NCBI GenBank assembly: GCA_031268245.1
Contig: JAIRXN010000033.1
Coordinates: 1 to 28,449, forward strand
Direction of reading: 5' to 3'
DNA length: 28,449 bases
From: Treponema sp.
Lineage (GTDB): Bacteria > Spirochaetota > Spirochaetia > Treponematales > Breznakiellaceae
In this document: in pieces, positions 15,815 through 23,175 of the stretch
Position numbering within the stretch: the first letter of the stretch is position 1
Layout of the letters: each line of letters begins with the position of its first letter
The notes under the pieces: model-generated
Database searches by the model: none
Seen by the model: only the letters and a program-made list of their open reading frames with translations
Told to the model about the DNA's origin: nothing
Made by a program: the position numbers and the translations under genes

Positions 15815-16420
15815 ATGGATGAATCAAGCTTCATTTTCGCCGTGGATCTGGACGGCGTTGTTGGTGACTTTTACGGCGCCATGCGCAGGATTGCTGCGGA
15901 ATGGCTCAATAAACCGCTGGAATCCCTCACCGAAGAGGTAAGCTTCGGTCTTGATGAATGGGGTATTGACGAATTCGGCGGCTACGAGCGGCTGCACCGT
16001 TTTGCCGTTACCCAGCGGAATCTTTTCCGGGACATGCGGCCCATAGAACATGCCCCGGCAATGCTCCGCAAACTTTCCGGCAAAGGGGTAAGAATCCGCA
16101 TCGTCACCCACCGGCTCTTTATCAAACATTCCCACCGGGAATCGATCAACCAAACGGTGGACTGGCTGGATAACTACGACATCCCCTACTGGGATCTCTG
16201 TTTTATGAATGACAAGGGCGCCGTGGGCGCACATGTATATATCGACGATTCCCCGGAAAACGTCCGGCGGCTTCGGGATCAGGGCTGCAGAACAATAGTT
16301 TTTACCAATTCTACCAACCGCAGCCTCCCTGGTCCCAGGGCCGGTTCCTGGCTTGAAGTAGAGAAACTCGTCATGGAAGCCAGGGAAGAATGGCAGACCG
16401 GAACCCTGGGGCTGTTTTAG
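15815..16420 (+). CDS. 5'(3')-deoxyribonucleotidase-like HAD phosphatase
   Basis: A 201-residue protein of the NT5C class of the HAD superfamily, which dephosphorylates pyrimidine (deoxy)nucleoside monophosphates. Motif I is AVDLDGVVGDFY (nucleophile Asp11, acid/base Asp13). Motif II is the Thr in RIVTHR. Motif IV is HVYIDDSPENV. A segment WDLCFMNDKG resembles the family's substrate/loop III lysine region. The ATG is 9 bases after the glgX stop, suggesting co-transcription, but the two functions are not obviously linked. A strong stem-loop follows immediately. The exact substrate is inferred from the family. Confidence 0.82.
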   Translation: MDESSFIFAVDLDGVVGDFYGAMRRIAAEWLNKPLESLTEEVSFGLDEWGIDEFGGYERLHRFAVTQRNLFRDMRPIEHAPAMLRKLSGKGVRIRIVTHRLFIKHSHRESINQTVDWLDNYDIPYWDLCFMNDKGAVGAHVYIDDSPENVRRLRDQGCRTIVFTNSTNRSLPGPRAGSWLEVEKLVMEAREEWQTGTLGLF

Positions 16421-16468
16421 GAACTGCGCAAGAATAAAATGTACAACATGTTATTTCCACGCAGTTCC
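16420..16468. terminator. Bidirectional stem-loop between convergent genes
   Basis: GGAACTGCG (16420-16428) pairs perfectly with CGCAGTTCC (16460-16468). A second stem inside, AATAAAATGT with ACATGTTATT (one mismatch), extends it. It directly follows the nucleotidase stop and lies just before the stop of the convergent gene. Confidence 0.7.
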
Positions 16469-16474
16469 TTAATC

Positions 16475-17164
16475 TTACCAGGCTGCGAAGGGGTTTACTT
16501 CGGTAATTTCCGCGAGAAAGCGGCCCGAGGCTTTCAGATAGCCTGAATCGTTAAAGTACCGGGGAAAGGCGGCAAGGCATATAAAACCGCTCACGGTTTT
16601 GGGCCGGTTACGTTCCTGCCCGCGGAGAAAAGCCCGCAGGGCCGCCCGTGCCGCATCCTTGAGGGCTTCTTCCCTGAGAATAAGCCAGCCTTCTTCGTTT
16701 TCAGGCCCGCCCAGGGGGCCTGTGCCGTAACCCTGAATGCTCCGCACCATGCCGCTCTTCCATGCGGCCCTTCGGCGCAGTTGCGCTTCATTGAGGTAAT
16801 AATCGCTTCCCAGGAGGAACTGATTGCCGAGAAGCTGGGCATCCGTAGGCCGCAGCGCCGGATCTCCCCAGACTATGCTTCCCAGCTTTTCAAGTTCGAT
16901 TTCTTCCGCAATGCCCCGGGCCCTTTCGCCGATTTCGTAACGGAAAGACCAGCCGTAGATCATGGCCCCGTAGTAGAGGGCCGACTCTTCCAGGGCCCGG
17001 CGTCTCAAAGTGTCCGGCCTCAGAGGGATCTCTTCATCCATGTAAAGGGGTCTTGGGGGCTCCACATCTATGCGTACCTCTCCCCGCAGGACTTCCCGGG
17101 ACTGCGGATATATCAGAATAGGAAGACAAAAAATAAAGGCAGTAATTGAAAGAAGACGGCTCAT
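16475..17164 (-). CDS. Exported protein of unknown function
   Basis: A 229-residue protein with a clear signal peptide (MSRLLSITAFIFCLPILIYPQS, cleavage near residue 22). No lipobox cysteine is present, so it should be periplasmic or secreted rather than a lipoprotein. The mature part has ALYYGAMIYGWSFRYEIGERARGIAEEIELEK, repeated tyrosine/arginine patches and a glycine turn YGTGPLGGPENEEGW. I do not recognise the family; it has the look of lineage-specific spirochete envelope proteins. The rhomboid gene ends 63 bases upstream in the same direction, separated by a repeat element, so co-transcription is uncertain. Confidence 0.8.
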   Translation of the reverse strand: MSRLLSITAFIFCLPILIYPQSREVLRGEVRIDVEPPRPLYMDEEIPLRPDTLRRRALEESALYYGAMIYGWSFRYEIGERARGIAEEIELEKLGSIVWGDPALRPTDAQLLGNQFLLGSDYYLNEAQLRRRAAWKSGMVRSIQGYGTGPLGGPENEEGWLILREEALKDAARAALRAFLRGQERNRPKTVSGFICLAAFPRYFNDSGYLKASGRFLAEITEVNPFAAW

Positions 17165-17189
17165 GCTATCAGTATCGGCATTACGCTAT

Positions 17190-17229
17190 TTAGAGTCTGT
17201 TCCGAAACTTCAGTTTTTGAGCAAGCTCA
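17190..17229. repeat. Palindromic repeat, TTAGAGTCTGTTCCGAAAC family
   Basis: TTAGAGTCTGTTCCGAAAC (17190-17208) is followed by AAACT-TC-AGTTT hairpin sequence and GAGCAAGCTC, which runs into the rhomboid stop codon. The first part matches 1916-1933; the GAGCTTGYTC part recurs at 2015 and at several places in 19299-19425. Confidence 0.6.
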
Positions 17230-17841
17230 TCTGCCTGTAAGTTCCTTCCATGGACTTATCCTGTAACGCAGGGCCAAATAAACCCAGGCTACGGCAAAAC
17301 CTGCCAGATGGGTAAAGTGGGCCACTTTGTTGTTGAGCCCTGCCACCGCGGAAATAATCTCCAGGGCGGTAAAGCCGAGGACAGCAACCGGAGTCCGCAG
17401 GGGAAGTATGCCCCAGATATAGATATAGGAATCGGGATAGAAGACCGCATAGGCCAACTGCACCGCATAAATGGCGCCGGAAGCGCCCATAAGAGCGACA
17501 TAGTAGGAACCGGTAAGCACGTAAACGGCAAAGGAGAAAATTCCGGCAAGAACGCCTGAGATAAAATAGAAAAGGAGGAATTCTAATGTACCCATCCGCT
17601 GTTCCACCCTGGTACCGAATATGAAAAGGGCGAACATATTGAAGAAGATGTGGCCGATCCCTCCATGAACAAACATGTAGGTGATAAAAGTCCAGACCCA
17701 GCCCTGCATCACAGCGGCGGGAATCATGGCCATATATCCGGCTATGAACCGCTGACCAAGAAACCTCCCGGCAACAAAGACAAGAATGTTGATGACGATA
17801 AGGATCAGGACAGCATTGCTATAACGGTATCGGAGAGGCAC
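17227..17841 (-). CDS. Rhomboid family intramembrane serine protease
   Basis: A 204-residue protein with six predicted membrane helices. It cleaves transmembrane substrates within the bilayer. The catalytic serine is Ser121 in GASGAIY and the catalytic histidine is His178 in HFTHLAG. The HGGIGHIFFNM loop and the asparagine for the oxyanion site are intact, so it should be active. It starts 3 bases after the stop of the ankyrin-repeat gene, implying one transcript. The stop codon TGA lies inside a palindromic repeat. Substrates are unknown. Confidence 0.92.
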   Translation of the reverse strand: MPLRYRYSNAVLILIVINILVFVAGRFLGQRFIAGYMAMIPAAVMQGWVWTFITYMFVHGGIGHIFFNMFALFIFGTRVEQRMGTLEFLLFYFISGVLAGIFSFAVYVLTGSYYVALMGASGAIYAVQLAYAVFYPDSYIYIWGILPLRTPVAVLGFTALEIISAVAGLNNKVAHFTHLAGFAVAWVYLALRYRISPWKELTGR

Positions 17842-17844
17842 GGC

Positions 17845-18333
17845 TTACCTTTTTTTTCTGTCCATAAGGGCAAGTACCAGGTCCCGTTTGCCGTCATTGG
17901 CGGCAACCTGCATGGGTGTAAACCCGGCCTTGTTCATAATGGACTTGTCGGCGCCCTTTTCCAGAAGCACTTTGGCGGCCTTTACATTGCCCGCCATAAC
18001 GGCATCGTGGAGGGGAGTATTCCCGCCCTTGGTACTTTCCGCATTGATATCCCAGCCATTCTGAATAAGAATACGGACCACCTCAGTGTTGCCTTGAAAC
18101 ATGGCGGCATGAAGGGCGGTTCTACCCAGAGCATCGCGCATATCACGGTTTGTATCTTCGGTTATTATTTTCTTCAAGCCTTCGGCATCCCCCCGGAAGG
18201 CGGCGATGAGGACTGCCTGGGGATGACTATTGCTCTGAGCAGGGTTACTCTGAGCGAGATCACTCTGGGCAAAAACGAAATACCCCAAAAGGGAGAATAT
18301 CATACTAAAAAAGAAAACCTTTCTCATGCACAA
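17845..18333 (-). CDS. Exported ankyrin-repeat protein
   Basis: A 162-residue protein with an N-terminal signal peptide (RKVFFFSMIFSLLGYFVFAQ), a short degenerate repeat AQSDLAQSNPAQSN, and about four ankyrin repeats (residues 40-160, e.g. LGRTALHAAMFQGNTEVV, GNTPLHDAVMAGN, GFTPMQVAANDGK). It should be a periplasmic protein-binding module. The start is ambiguous: TTG 18333 has AGGAG 5 bases upstream, whereas ATG 18327 gives a cleaner signal peptide with an 11-base spacing. The leader is a tandem duplication that puts the Shine-Dalgarno in a hairpin loop. The gene is coupled to the rhomboid gene. Confidence 0.88.
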   Translation of the reverse strand: MCMRKVFFFSMIFSLLGYFVFAQSDLAQSNPAQSNSHPQAVLIAAFRGDAEGLKKIITEDTNRDMRDALGRTALHAAMFQGNTEVVRILIQNGWDINAESTKGGNTPLHDAVMAGNVKAAKVLLEKGADKSIMNKAGFTPMQVAANDGKRDLVLALMDRKKR

Positions 18334-18445
18334 GCCGCTCCTTGCGGCGCCGTACTATCAATTTCCTTACGCTCGTGGCCCGAAGGGACACATGCACAAA
18401 CCGCCTCCTGGCGGCATATATAAACACTTCCTTACGTTCGTGGCC
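18325..18445 (-). repeat. Tandem 65-66 bp repeat in the ankyrin gene leader
   Basis: Two imperfect copies start at 18325 and 18391. Each contains, on the plus strand, CATGCACAA, a GCCGC/GCGGC-type hairpin and TTCCTTACG(C/T)TCGTGGCC, at a constant offset of 65-66 bases. Between them lies CGAAGGGACACAT (18381-18393), matched exactly inside the radical SAM gene. Confidence 0.75.
18334..18348 (-). promoter_or_regulatory. Hairpin holding the ankyrin-gene Shine-Dalgarno
   Basis: On the minus strand GCCGC-AAGGA-GCGGC folds into a 5-bp GC stem. The AAGGA of the ribosome binding site lies in its loop, directly before TTGTGCATG. The second copy makes the same kind of hairpin (CCGCC-AGGA-GGCGG) with no gene behind it. 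This could limit translation initiation. Confidence 0.5.
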
Positions 18446-18495
18446 AAAAACCACATACTATTAACCTAACCCATCGGCAGAAAAACAACAATCCT

Positions 18496-19248
18496 TTACG
18501 GGATCATATCACGTATTTTTTTCAATCCGGCAGCCGGATCTTCTGTGGGGAAATACTCAAGCCCCACGCTTCCCCGGTATGCCATGTCCGTCAATTGCCT
18601 GAATATGAAGGCATAATCCAGTTCCCCCCGGTAGATCTCGTGCCGTCCGGGGTTTCCCGCGCAGTGGATATGGCCCACAAGGCCGATATTGGCCTCAAGC
18701 CGCCTGAGAATATCCCCTTCACTGATCTGCTGGTGGTAAATATCGAAGAGAAGCCTGATATTGGGACTGCCCGCCTCTTTTACCAGGGAAAAACCTTCAT
18801 CGGATGACTCAAGCCAGGTATTCCGGTGATCGATTTTGGTGTTGAGGGGCTCCAGAAGCAGGGTGATGCCGGTTTCCTGTAACAGATCCGCCGCGGCCCT
18901 GAGCCCTTCGAGCACGGAATTGTACTGAAAATCCCGGCGGGCCCCGGTATCGTCCCCGCCCTGGCTTATGAGAAGCCTTGTTCCGAGTTTTTTGGCCGCT
19001 TCGATACTCTCTTTAAGGCCCGCAAGCCAAGCTTCCCGGCGGCCGGGATCGGTAAGACCGATGTGCCGGGTACAGAAGGTATGACAGTCCAGGGAGAGGG
19101 CCTTTGCCTTTGCAGCCAGGGCGTCCATGTCTCCTTCCCACCAGTTCCAGAATTCGAATTTACCGTAACCCGCTTCCTTTAGCTTTTCCAGGGCCGTTGT
19201 TCTGTCCATGCCCCGGAAAATAGAATCTATGCACACTGAAAAGTCCAT
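18496..19248 (-). CDS. Hydroxypyruvate isomerase-like TIM-barrel sugar isomerase
   Basis: A protein of about 250 residues of the AP-endonuclease-2/xylose-isomerase-like barrel family, which uses a divalent metal to isomerise or epimerise sugars. Hyi-like motifs are LLLEPLNTKIDHRNTWL (metal Glu), LLFDIYHQQISEGDI (Asp and His), VGHIHCAGNPGRHEIYRGELDY and VGLEYFP (final Glu). I prefer ATG 19248, which has GGAGA 6 bases upstream and gives the usual start MDFSVCIDSIF; an ATG at 19260 is also in frame. It lies downstream of the arabinan genes behind a palindromic region. The substrate is not predictable; an arabinose-related or tetronate role is only inferred. Confidence 0.82.
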   Translation of the reverse strand: MDFSVCIDSIFRGMDRTTALEKLKEAGYGKFEFWNWWEGDMDALAAKAKALSLDCHTFCTRHIGLTDPGRREAWLAGLKESIEAAKKLGTRLLISQGGDDTGARRDFQYNSVLEGLRAAADLLQETGITLLLEPLNTKIDHRNTWLESSDEGFSLVKEAGSPNIRLLFDIYHQQISEGDILRRLEANIGLVGHIHCAGNPGRHEIYRGELDYAFIFRQLTDMAYRGSVGLEYFPTEDPAAGLKKIRDMIP

Positions 19249-19276
19249 ATTATTCTCCATAGATTTTGATTCGCAG

Positions 19277-19351
19277 GCCTGGGTTCATACCACGGAGCTT
19301 GCTCCGGTTTCAATTTCGTAACAGGTTCCGTTTGCGGGTATGAACCCAGGC
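19277..19351. repeat. 15-bp inverted repeat enclosing a second palindrome
   Basis: GCCTGGGTTCATACC (19277-19291) pairs perfectly with GGTATGAACCCAGGC (19337-19351). The 45-base loop contains the palindrome CGGAGC-TT-GCTCCG (19293-19306). It lies upstream of the isomerase gene. On the minus strand TTGAAA (19313-19308) and TATGAA (19289-19284), 18 bases apart, could be a weak promoter spanning the palindrome. Confidence 0.7.
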
Positions 19352-19380
19352 ATAAAATCCATACTTTATAGAACAAAGAT

Positions 19381-19402
19381 ACCCAGGAGCTTACTCCTGG
19401 GT
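19381..19402 (-). terminator. Stem-loop after the DUF6171 gene
   Basis: ACCCAGGAG (19381-19389) pairs perfectly with CTCCTGGGT (19394-19402) around a 4-base loop. On the minus strand it is followed by ATCTTTGTT. It lies 23 bases beyond the stop of the DUF6171 gene and probably ends the arabinofuranosidase operon. Confidence 0.55.
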
Positions 19403-19424
19403 TCTTCATTGAGCTTGTTCCGAA

Positions 19425-19694
19425 TCAGGTCGCAAACCATTTGTCTCCTTCCGGGTGGGGACAATATGAAACACGGGGCAGAGCCCGGAACTGGACAAAA
19501 CATCCGCAATGAGCGCAAAGGATCCCTTCCCTCAGACAGGCGCATGAAGCGCAAACTGCAAGCCTCCGCTCATATACAGGTTCCTCCGCCCGCAGTCCCT
19601 CTGCGACAGGCGCCTCATGCGCCAGACGCAGGGCCTCCTCGGCGGAAGGCAGCGCCGCCCCGCGTCCGCAGTACGGACAGTCTTCCCTATCCAA
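19425..19694 (-). CDS. DUF6171-like cysteine-rich protein
   Basis: An 89-residue protein with an N-terminal CPYCG and a C-terminal CASCACLREGILCAHCGC, then FVQFRA and YCP...KW. The second half matches the small DUF6171 family (CxxCxxLxxGxCxxCGCFVxxRA...CPxxKW), likely a zinc ribbon. It starts at TTG 19694, overlapping the end of the arabinofuranosidase gene by 8 bases, so translation is probably coupled. Cysteine spacing supports metal binding; biological role is unknown. Its presence in the arabinan operon may be incidental. Confidence 0.75.
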   Translation of the reverse strand: MDREDCPYCGRGAALPSAEEALRLAHEAPVAEGLRAEEPVYERRLAVCASCACLREGILCAHCGCFVQFRALPRVSYCPHPEGDKWFAT

Positions 19695-21186
19695 GTTCCA
19701 GAGTCACCACCGACTTTGCAGGCAGCCTTACCGTTACGCCGCCCTTTACCAACCGGGCTCCCGCAAAGGAAGAACATCTTACCGTATCCGCCCTCTCAAA
19801 CGTATTGTGATCCTGCATGTTTGCGGAACCCACAATCTGCCCGCTTACCGATTTGAAGTCAAAACCATGGATTTCGATTTTTACTTCCTTTTCCAGTTTC
19901 GGATCGATGTTGGTCAGAGACACATGAATCTTCTCGTCATCATCGACAGAAGCGCAGGCGGTAACTGCGGGAATGGAACCGAAGCCCAACTGGACATTCT
20001 CCGATTCCACATGGATGGGAAGCTTTACCGCATCCTGATGTACTTTGTACATATCAAACACATGCCATGTGGGAGTCAGCAGCATCTTTGCGCCTTCGGT
20101 AAGGATAACCGACTGTAGTACGTTGATCGTCTGGGCGATGTTGGCCATCTGTACCCTTTCCGCATGGTTATTGAAGATATTGAAGTGAATCCCCGCCACC
20201 AGCGCGTCACGGAGACTGTTCTGCTGATAGAGGAAACCGGGATTGGTTCCCGGCTCCACATCGAACCAGGTTCCCCACTCATCCACCACGAGGCCCACCT
20301 TCCGTTTCGGATCGTAGGTATCCATTATATCACTGTGCCCCTGTATCAGTTCTTCCATAACATAGGCCTTGCGCATGGTGATAAGCCATTCGGCCTCGCC
20401 GAATTCGGTTGAGGAACCCTTGTGGGCCCATTCACCGGGCACGGTATAGTAATGGAGCGAAAGTCCGTCCAAAAGATTACCGCGTTCGCCGCAAGTTTTT
20501 TCCATTACCACCTTTGTCCAGTTATAATTACTGTCATTGGGGCCGCAGGCGATCTTGTAAATGGGCTTGCCGTAACTGCGGGCATACACCGCATAGCGGC
20601 GGTAATTGTCCGCGTAGAATTCCGGCGTCATCATCCCGCCGCAGCCCCAGCTTTCGTTGCCGATACCCCAAAACCGCACATTCCAGGGCTGGGCCCGGCC
20701 GTTCTTTTTCCGCAGTTCCGCCATGGGGCTTATGCCGTCAAAGTTGCAGTACTCCACCCACTGGGAGAGTTCCTGCACAGTGCCGGAACCAATATTCCCG
20801 CAGATATAAGGCTCGCAGGGTTCCCCCGGAGATGACAGCATTTCACAGAGATCCAGAAATTCATGGGTACCAAAACTGTTGTCTTCGGTAACCCCGCCCC
20901 AATGGGTGTTGATCATCCTGGGCCTCTCCGGACGGGGGCCGATGCCGTCTTTCCAGTGGTACTCGTCGGCAAAACAGCCGCCCGGCCAGCGGAGGTTGGG
21001 AATCCTGATCTTTTTCAGGGCCTCCACAACATCCTTGCGGATACCCCGCACATTGGGAACCGGTGAATCTTCCCCCACCCAGTAGCCGCCGTAGATACAA
21101 CGGCCCAGATGCTCGGAAAAATGCCCGTAGATGTGACGGTTAATTTTTACACTGCCGCCTGAGGCATTGACAGCGATTCTGTTCAT
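19687..21186 (-). CDS. abfA: Alpha-L-arabinofuranosidase, GH51
   Basis: A 499-residue cytoplasmic retaining glycosidase that removes L-arabinofuranose from arabino-oligosaccharides. The catalytic acid/base is Glu178 in GIGNESWG and the nucleophile is Glu303 in VVDEWGTW. NRHIYGHFSEHLGRCIYGG and NLRWPGGCFADEYHW are typical GH51 motifs. A C-terminal beta domain ends in LPAKSVVTLEL. ATG 21186 was chosen because GGAGGAG lies just before it and because its ATGA overlaps the stop of the upstream ABC gene. There is no signal peptide, so the substrate must be imported, fitting the adjacent transporter. Confidence 0.96.
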   Translation of the reverse strand: MNRIAVNASGGSVKINRHIYGHFSEHLGRCIYGGYWVGEDSPVPNVRGIRKDVVEALKKIRIPNLRWPGGCFADEYHWKDGIGPRPERPRMINTHWGGVTEDNSFGTHEFLDLCEMLSSPGEPCEPYICGNIGSGTVQELSQWVEYCNFDGISPMAELRKKNGRAQPWNVRFWGIGNESWGCGGMMTPEFYADNYRRYAVYARSYGKPIYKIACGPNDSNYNWTKVVMEKTCGERGNLLDGLSLHYYTVPGEWAHKGSSTEFGEAEWLITMRKAYVMEELIQGHSDIMDTYDPKRKVGLVVDEWGTWFDVEPGTNPGFLYQQNSLRDALVAGIHFNIFNNHAERVQMANIAQTINVLQSVILTEGAKMLLTPTWHVFDMYKVHQDAVKLPIHVESENVQLGFGSIPAVTACASVDDDEKIHVSLTNIDPKLEKEVKIEIHGFDFKSVSGQIVGSANMQDHNTFERADTVRCSSFAGARLVKGGVTVRLPAKSVVTLELG

Positions 21187-22184
21187 GAAGCTCCTCCATA
21201 AAGATAACATTTAACTATTCTGCCTTCTGCCTCTACATCGGAAGGGTCTGCCCCGCGGCATTTATCCATGACCTTGGGACAGCGGGCCGCAAATTTACAT
21301 CCTACCCTGGAGTACTCCTTGACCTCCTGGGTTGAAAGCCCTATCCGTTTGGCCCATGCCGCCTTATCGACCGGATCGGGGGCAGGCACCGATTCCTTGA
21401 GGAGCCGGGTATAGGGATGCAGAGGATTCCCCAGCACCGCTTCTACAGGCCCCATCTCTACCACATAACCCCGCAGCATTACTGCGATACGGTCGCTGAT
21501 GTAGTAAGCGGTAGCGAGATCATGGGTGATATAGATAACGCTCATCCCTTCCTCTTCCTTAAGTTTTTTGAAAAGATTGACAATAGCCATACGGAGGCTT
21601 GCATCCACCATGGATACAGGCTCGTCCGCCAGGATAAGGCCGGGACCGGAAATAAGGGAACGGGCTACGGAAACCCGCTGTATCTGTCCTCCGGAAAGCT
21701 CATGCGGGTAGCGGCGGGAAAGTTCCTCCAGGGACAGCCCCACAAGGTGCAGGGCCCGGTCAATCACAGGCCGCGCAGACTTTCTGTCGGCCGCCGCCCC
21801 GAAGTTAATCGCCGTGTCAATAAGGTATTCCTCTACCCTCCGCAGGGGATTAAAAGTATCAAAGGGGTTCTGGAAAACCGGCTGTACTTTTTTCATGAAG
21901 GCTTTGAATTCATCGCTTTTTTTAATGGCGGCAATATTTTGACCTTCAAAAAGGACTTCCCCGCCGGATGGTTCCAGATCACGCAATAAAAGCCGGGCAA
22001 GAGTAGTTTTTCCGCTCCCCGATTCCCCGGCAATCGTAAAGATTTCAGGTTTATTTTTATCCAGCGTAAAACTTACATCATTTACCGCCATCAGCCTTGT
22101 GCCGTTGATAAGACCCCCGGTGTGGAAATACCGGCTTGCATGGTTTACCCTAAGCAGTTCCGCTGTTATCGTAGTATCGCTCAT
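21183..22184 (-). CDS. Oligopeptide-class ABC transporter ATPase (OppF/DppF type)
   Basis: A 333-residue ATPase with Walker A GESGSGKTT, signature LSGGQIQRVSVA, Walker B LILADEP and switch His in YITHD. The C-terminal oligopeptide/dipeptide domain (HPYTRLLKESVPAPDP, then CKFAARCPKVMDKC) carries the four cysteines common in Opp/Dpp ATPases, which often bind an Fe-S cluster. ATG 22184 shares a base with the stop of the upstream ATPase (TGATG), so the pair is coupled. Energises import by the neighbouring permeases. Context (GH51, arabinanase) suggests oligosaccharide rather than peptide cargo. Confidence 0.93.
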   Translation of the reverse strand: MSDTTITAELLRVNHASRYFHTGGLINGTRLMAVNDVSFTLDKNKPEIFTIAGESGSGKTTLARLLLRDLEPSGGEVLFEGQNIAAIKKSDEFKAFMKKVQPVFQNPFDTFNPLRRVEEYLIDTAINFGAAADRKSARPVIDRALHLVGLSLEELSRRYPHELSGGQIQRVSVARSLISGPGLILADEPVSMVDASLRMAIVNLFKKLKEEEGMSVIYITHDLATAYYISDRIAVMLRGYVVEMGPVEAVLGNPLHPYTRLLKESVPAPDPVDKAAWAKRIGLSTQEVKEYSRVGCKFAARCPKVMDKCRGADPSDVEAEGRIVKCYLYGGAS

Positions 22185-23173
22185 CAGGCTCCCCCCTGTA
22201 AAAGATGACATGCCGCACGATGCCCGGCTCCCAAATCCCGCATGGGCGGAACTTCGGTCTTGCAGGATTCCCGCGCCAAAGGACAACGGGGATGGAACCG
22301 GCAGCCTTCCGGCGGATTTGCCAGATTTGGCGGCGTTCCCTCAAGACTCGACTTCCCCGATTTGTCCCCGATTACGGGAAGCGAACCAATCAGGTGCCGG
22401 GTATAGGGATGTTCGGGTTTTTGAAAGATGATCTCCGTCCGCGCCTCTTCGACAAGACGGCCCGCGTACATGATTCCCACTCTGTCGGCCACATTGGCAT
22501 GCACCGCCATATCATGGGTTACAAGAAGAACGGTGTTTTTCGATTCAGCCTGTATCTCTTTGAGAAGCTGCAGCACCCCCCGCTGTACCACGACATCAAG
22601 GGCCGTGGTCGGTTCATCGGCAATGATCAGGCTCGGCTGGAAGACCGTTGCCAGGGCAATTGCCACCCGCTGCTTCATGCCGCCGGAAAGTTCATGGGGA
22701 TAGGAGTTAAGTACATCCGGGGGAAGCCCCAGCTTCTTCACATGTTCCTGTATCCGTTCCAGAAATTCCTTACGGTTTTTAATTCCCTCATGGGTACCGA
22801 TAATGTCTTCAAAGGTTTTAATCACCTTCCGCACCGGGTTGAGTACGCTCATGGAACCCTGCATGACGTAGGAAATTTCCTTCCAGCGGACATTCTTCTG
22901 CAGTTCTTCGTTGCTTACCGATGCCATATCAACACTGCCATATTTAAACCGGTAGTTTACGCTTCCCTCATAAACTTTAAGCGGAGGTTTGATAGTCCCC
23001 GACAGAACCTTTATCAGAGTGGTTTTTCCGCAGCTCGATTCCCCGGCAACACCGTATATTTCGTTGGGCTCCAGGGTCCTGGACACGTCGTCAATGGCGC
23101 GGACCATTCGGGAAATGCCGTACATCTCGGTCCGGTAATAGGCCTTTAGATTTTTTACCTGTAAGAACGGCAT
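22184..23173 (-). CDS. Oligopeptide-class ABC transporter ATPase (OppD/DppD type)
   Basis: A 329-residue ATPase: Walker A GESSCGKTT (residues 44-52), signature LSGGMKQRVAIA, Walker B LIIADEP, switch His in LVTHD, and the C-terminal oligo_HPY part (HPYTRHLIGSLP, CRFHPRCPLARESC). ATG 23173 lies 2 bases after the stop of the permease gene, with a G-run as ribosome binding site. The upstream in-frame extension overlaps that permease and is unlikely. It forms the ATPase heterodimer with the next gene. Confidence 0.93.
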   Translation of the reverse strand: MPFLQVKNLKAYYRTEMYGISRMVRAIDDVSRTLEPNEIYGVAGESSCGKTTLIKVLSGTIKPPLKVYEGSVNYRFKYGSVDMASVSNEELQKNVRWKEISYVMQGSMSVLNPVRKVIKTFEDIIGTHEGIKNRKEFLERIQEHVKKLGLPPDVLNSYPHELSGGMKQRVAIALATVFQPSLIIADEPTTALDVVVQRGVLQLLKEIQAESKNTVLLVTHDMAVHANVADRVGIMYAGRLVEEARTEIIFQKPEHPYTRHLIGSLPVIGDKSGKSSLEGTPPNLANPPEGCRFHPRCPLARESCKTEVPPMRDLGAGHRAACHLLQGGA

Positions 23174-23175
23174 GA

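Noticed and set aside
22205..23149. 314-codon plus-strand frame opposite the OppD-type ATPase
   Set aside because: Antisense shadow of a gene with all ABC motifs.
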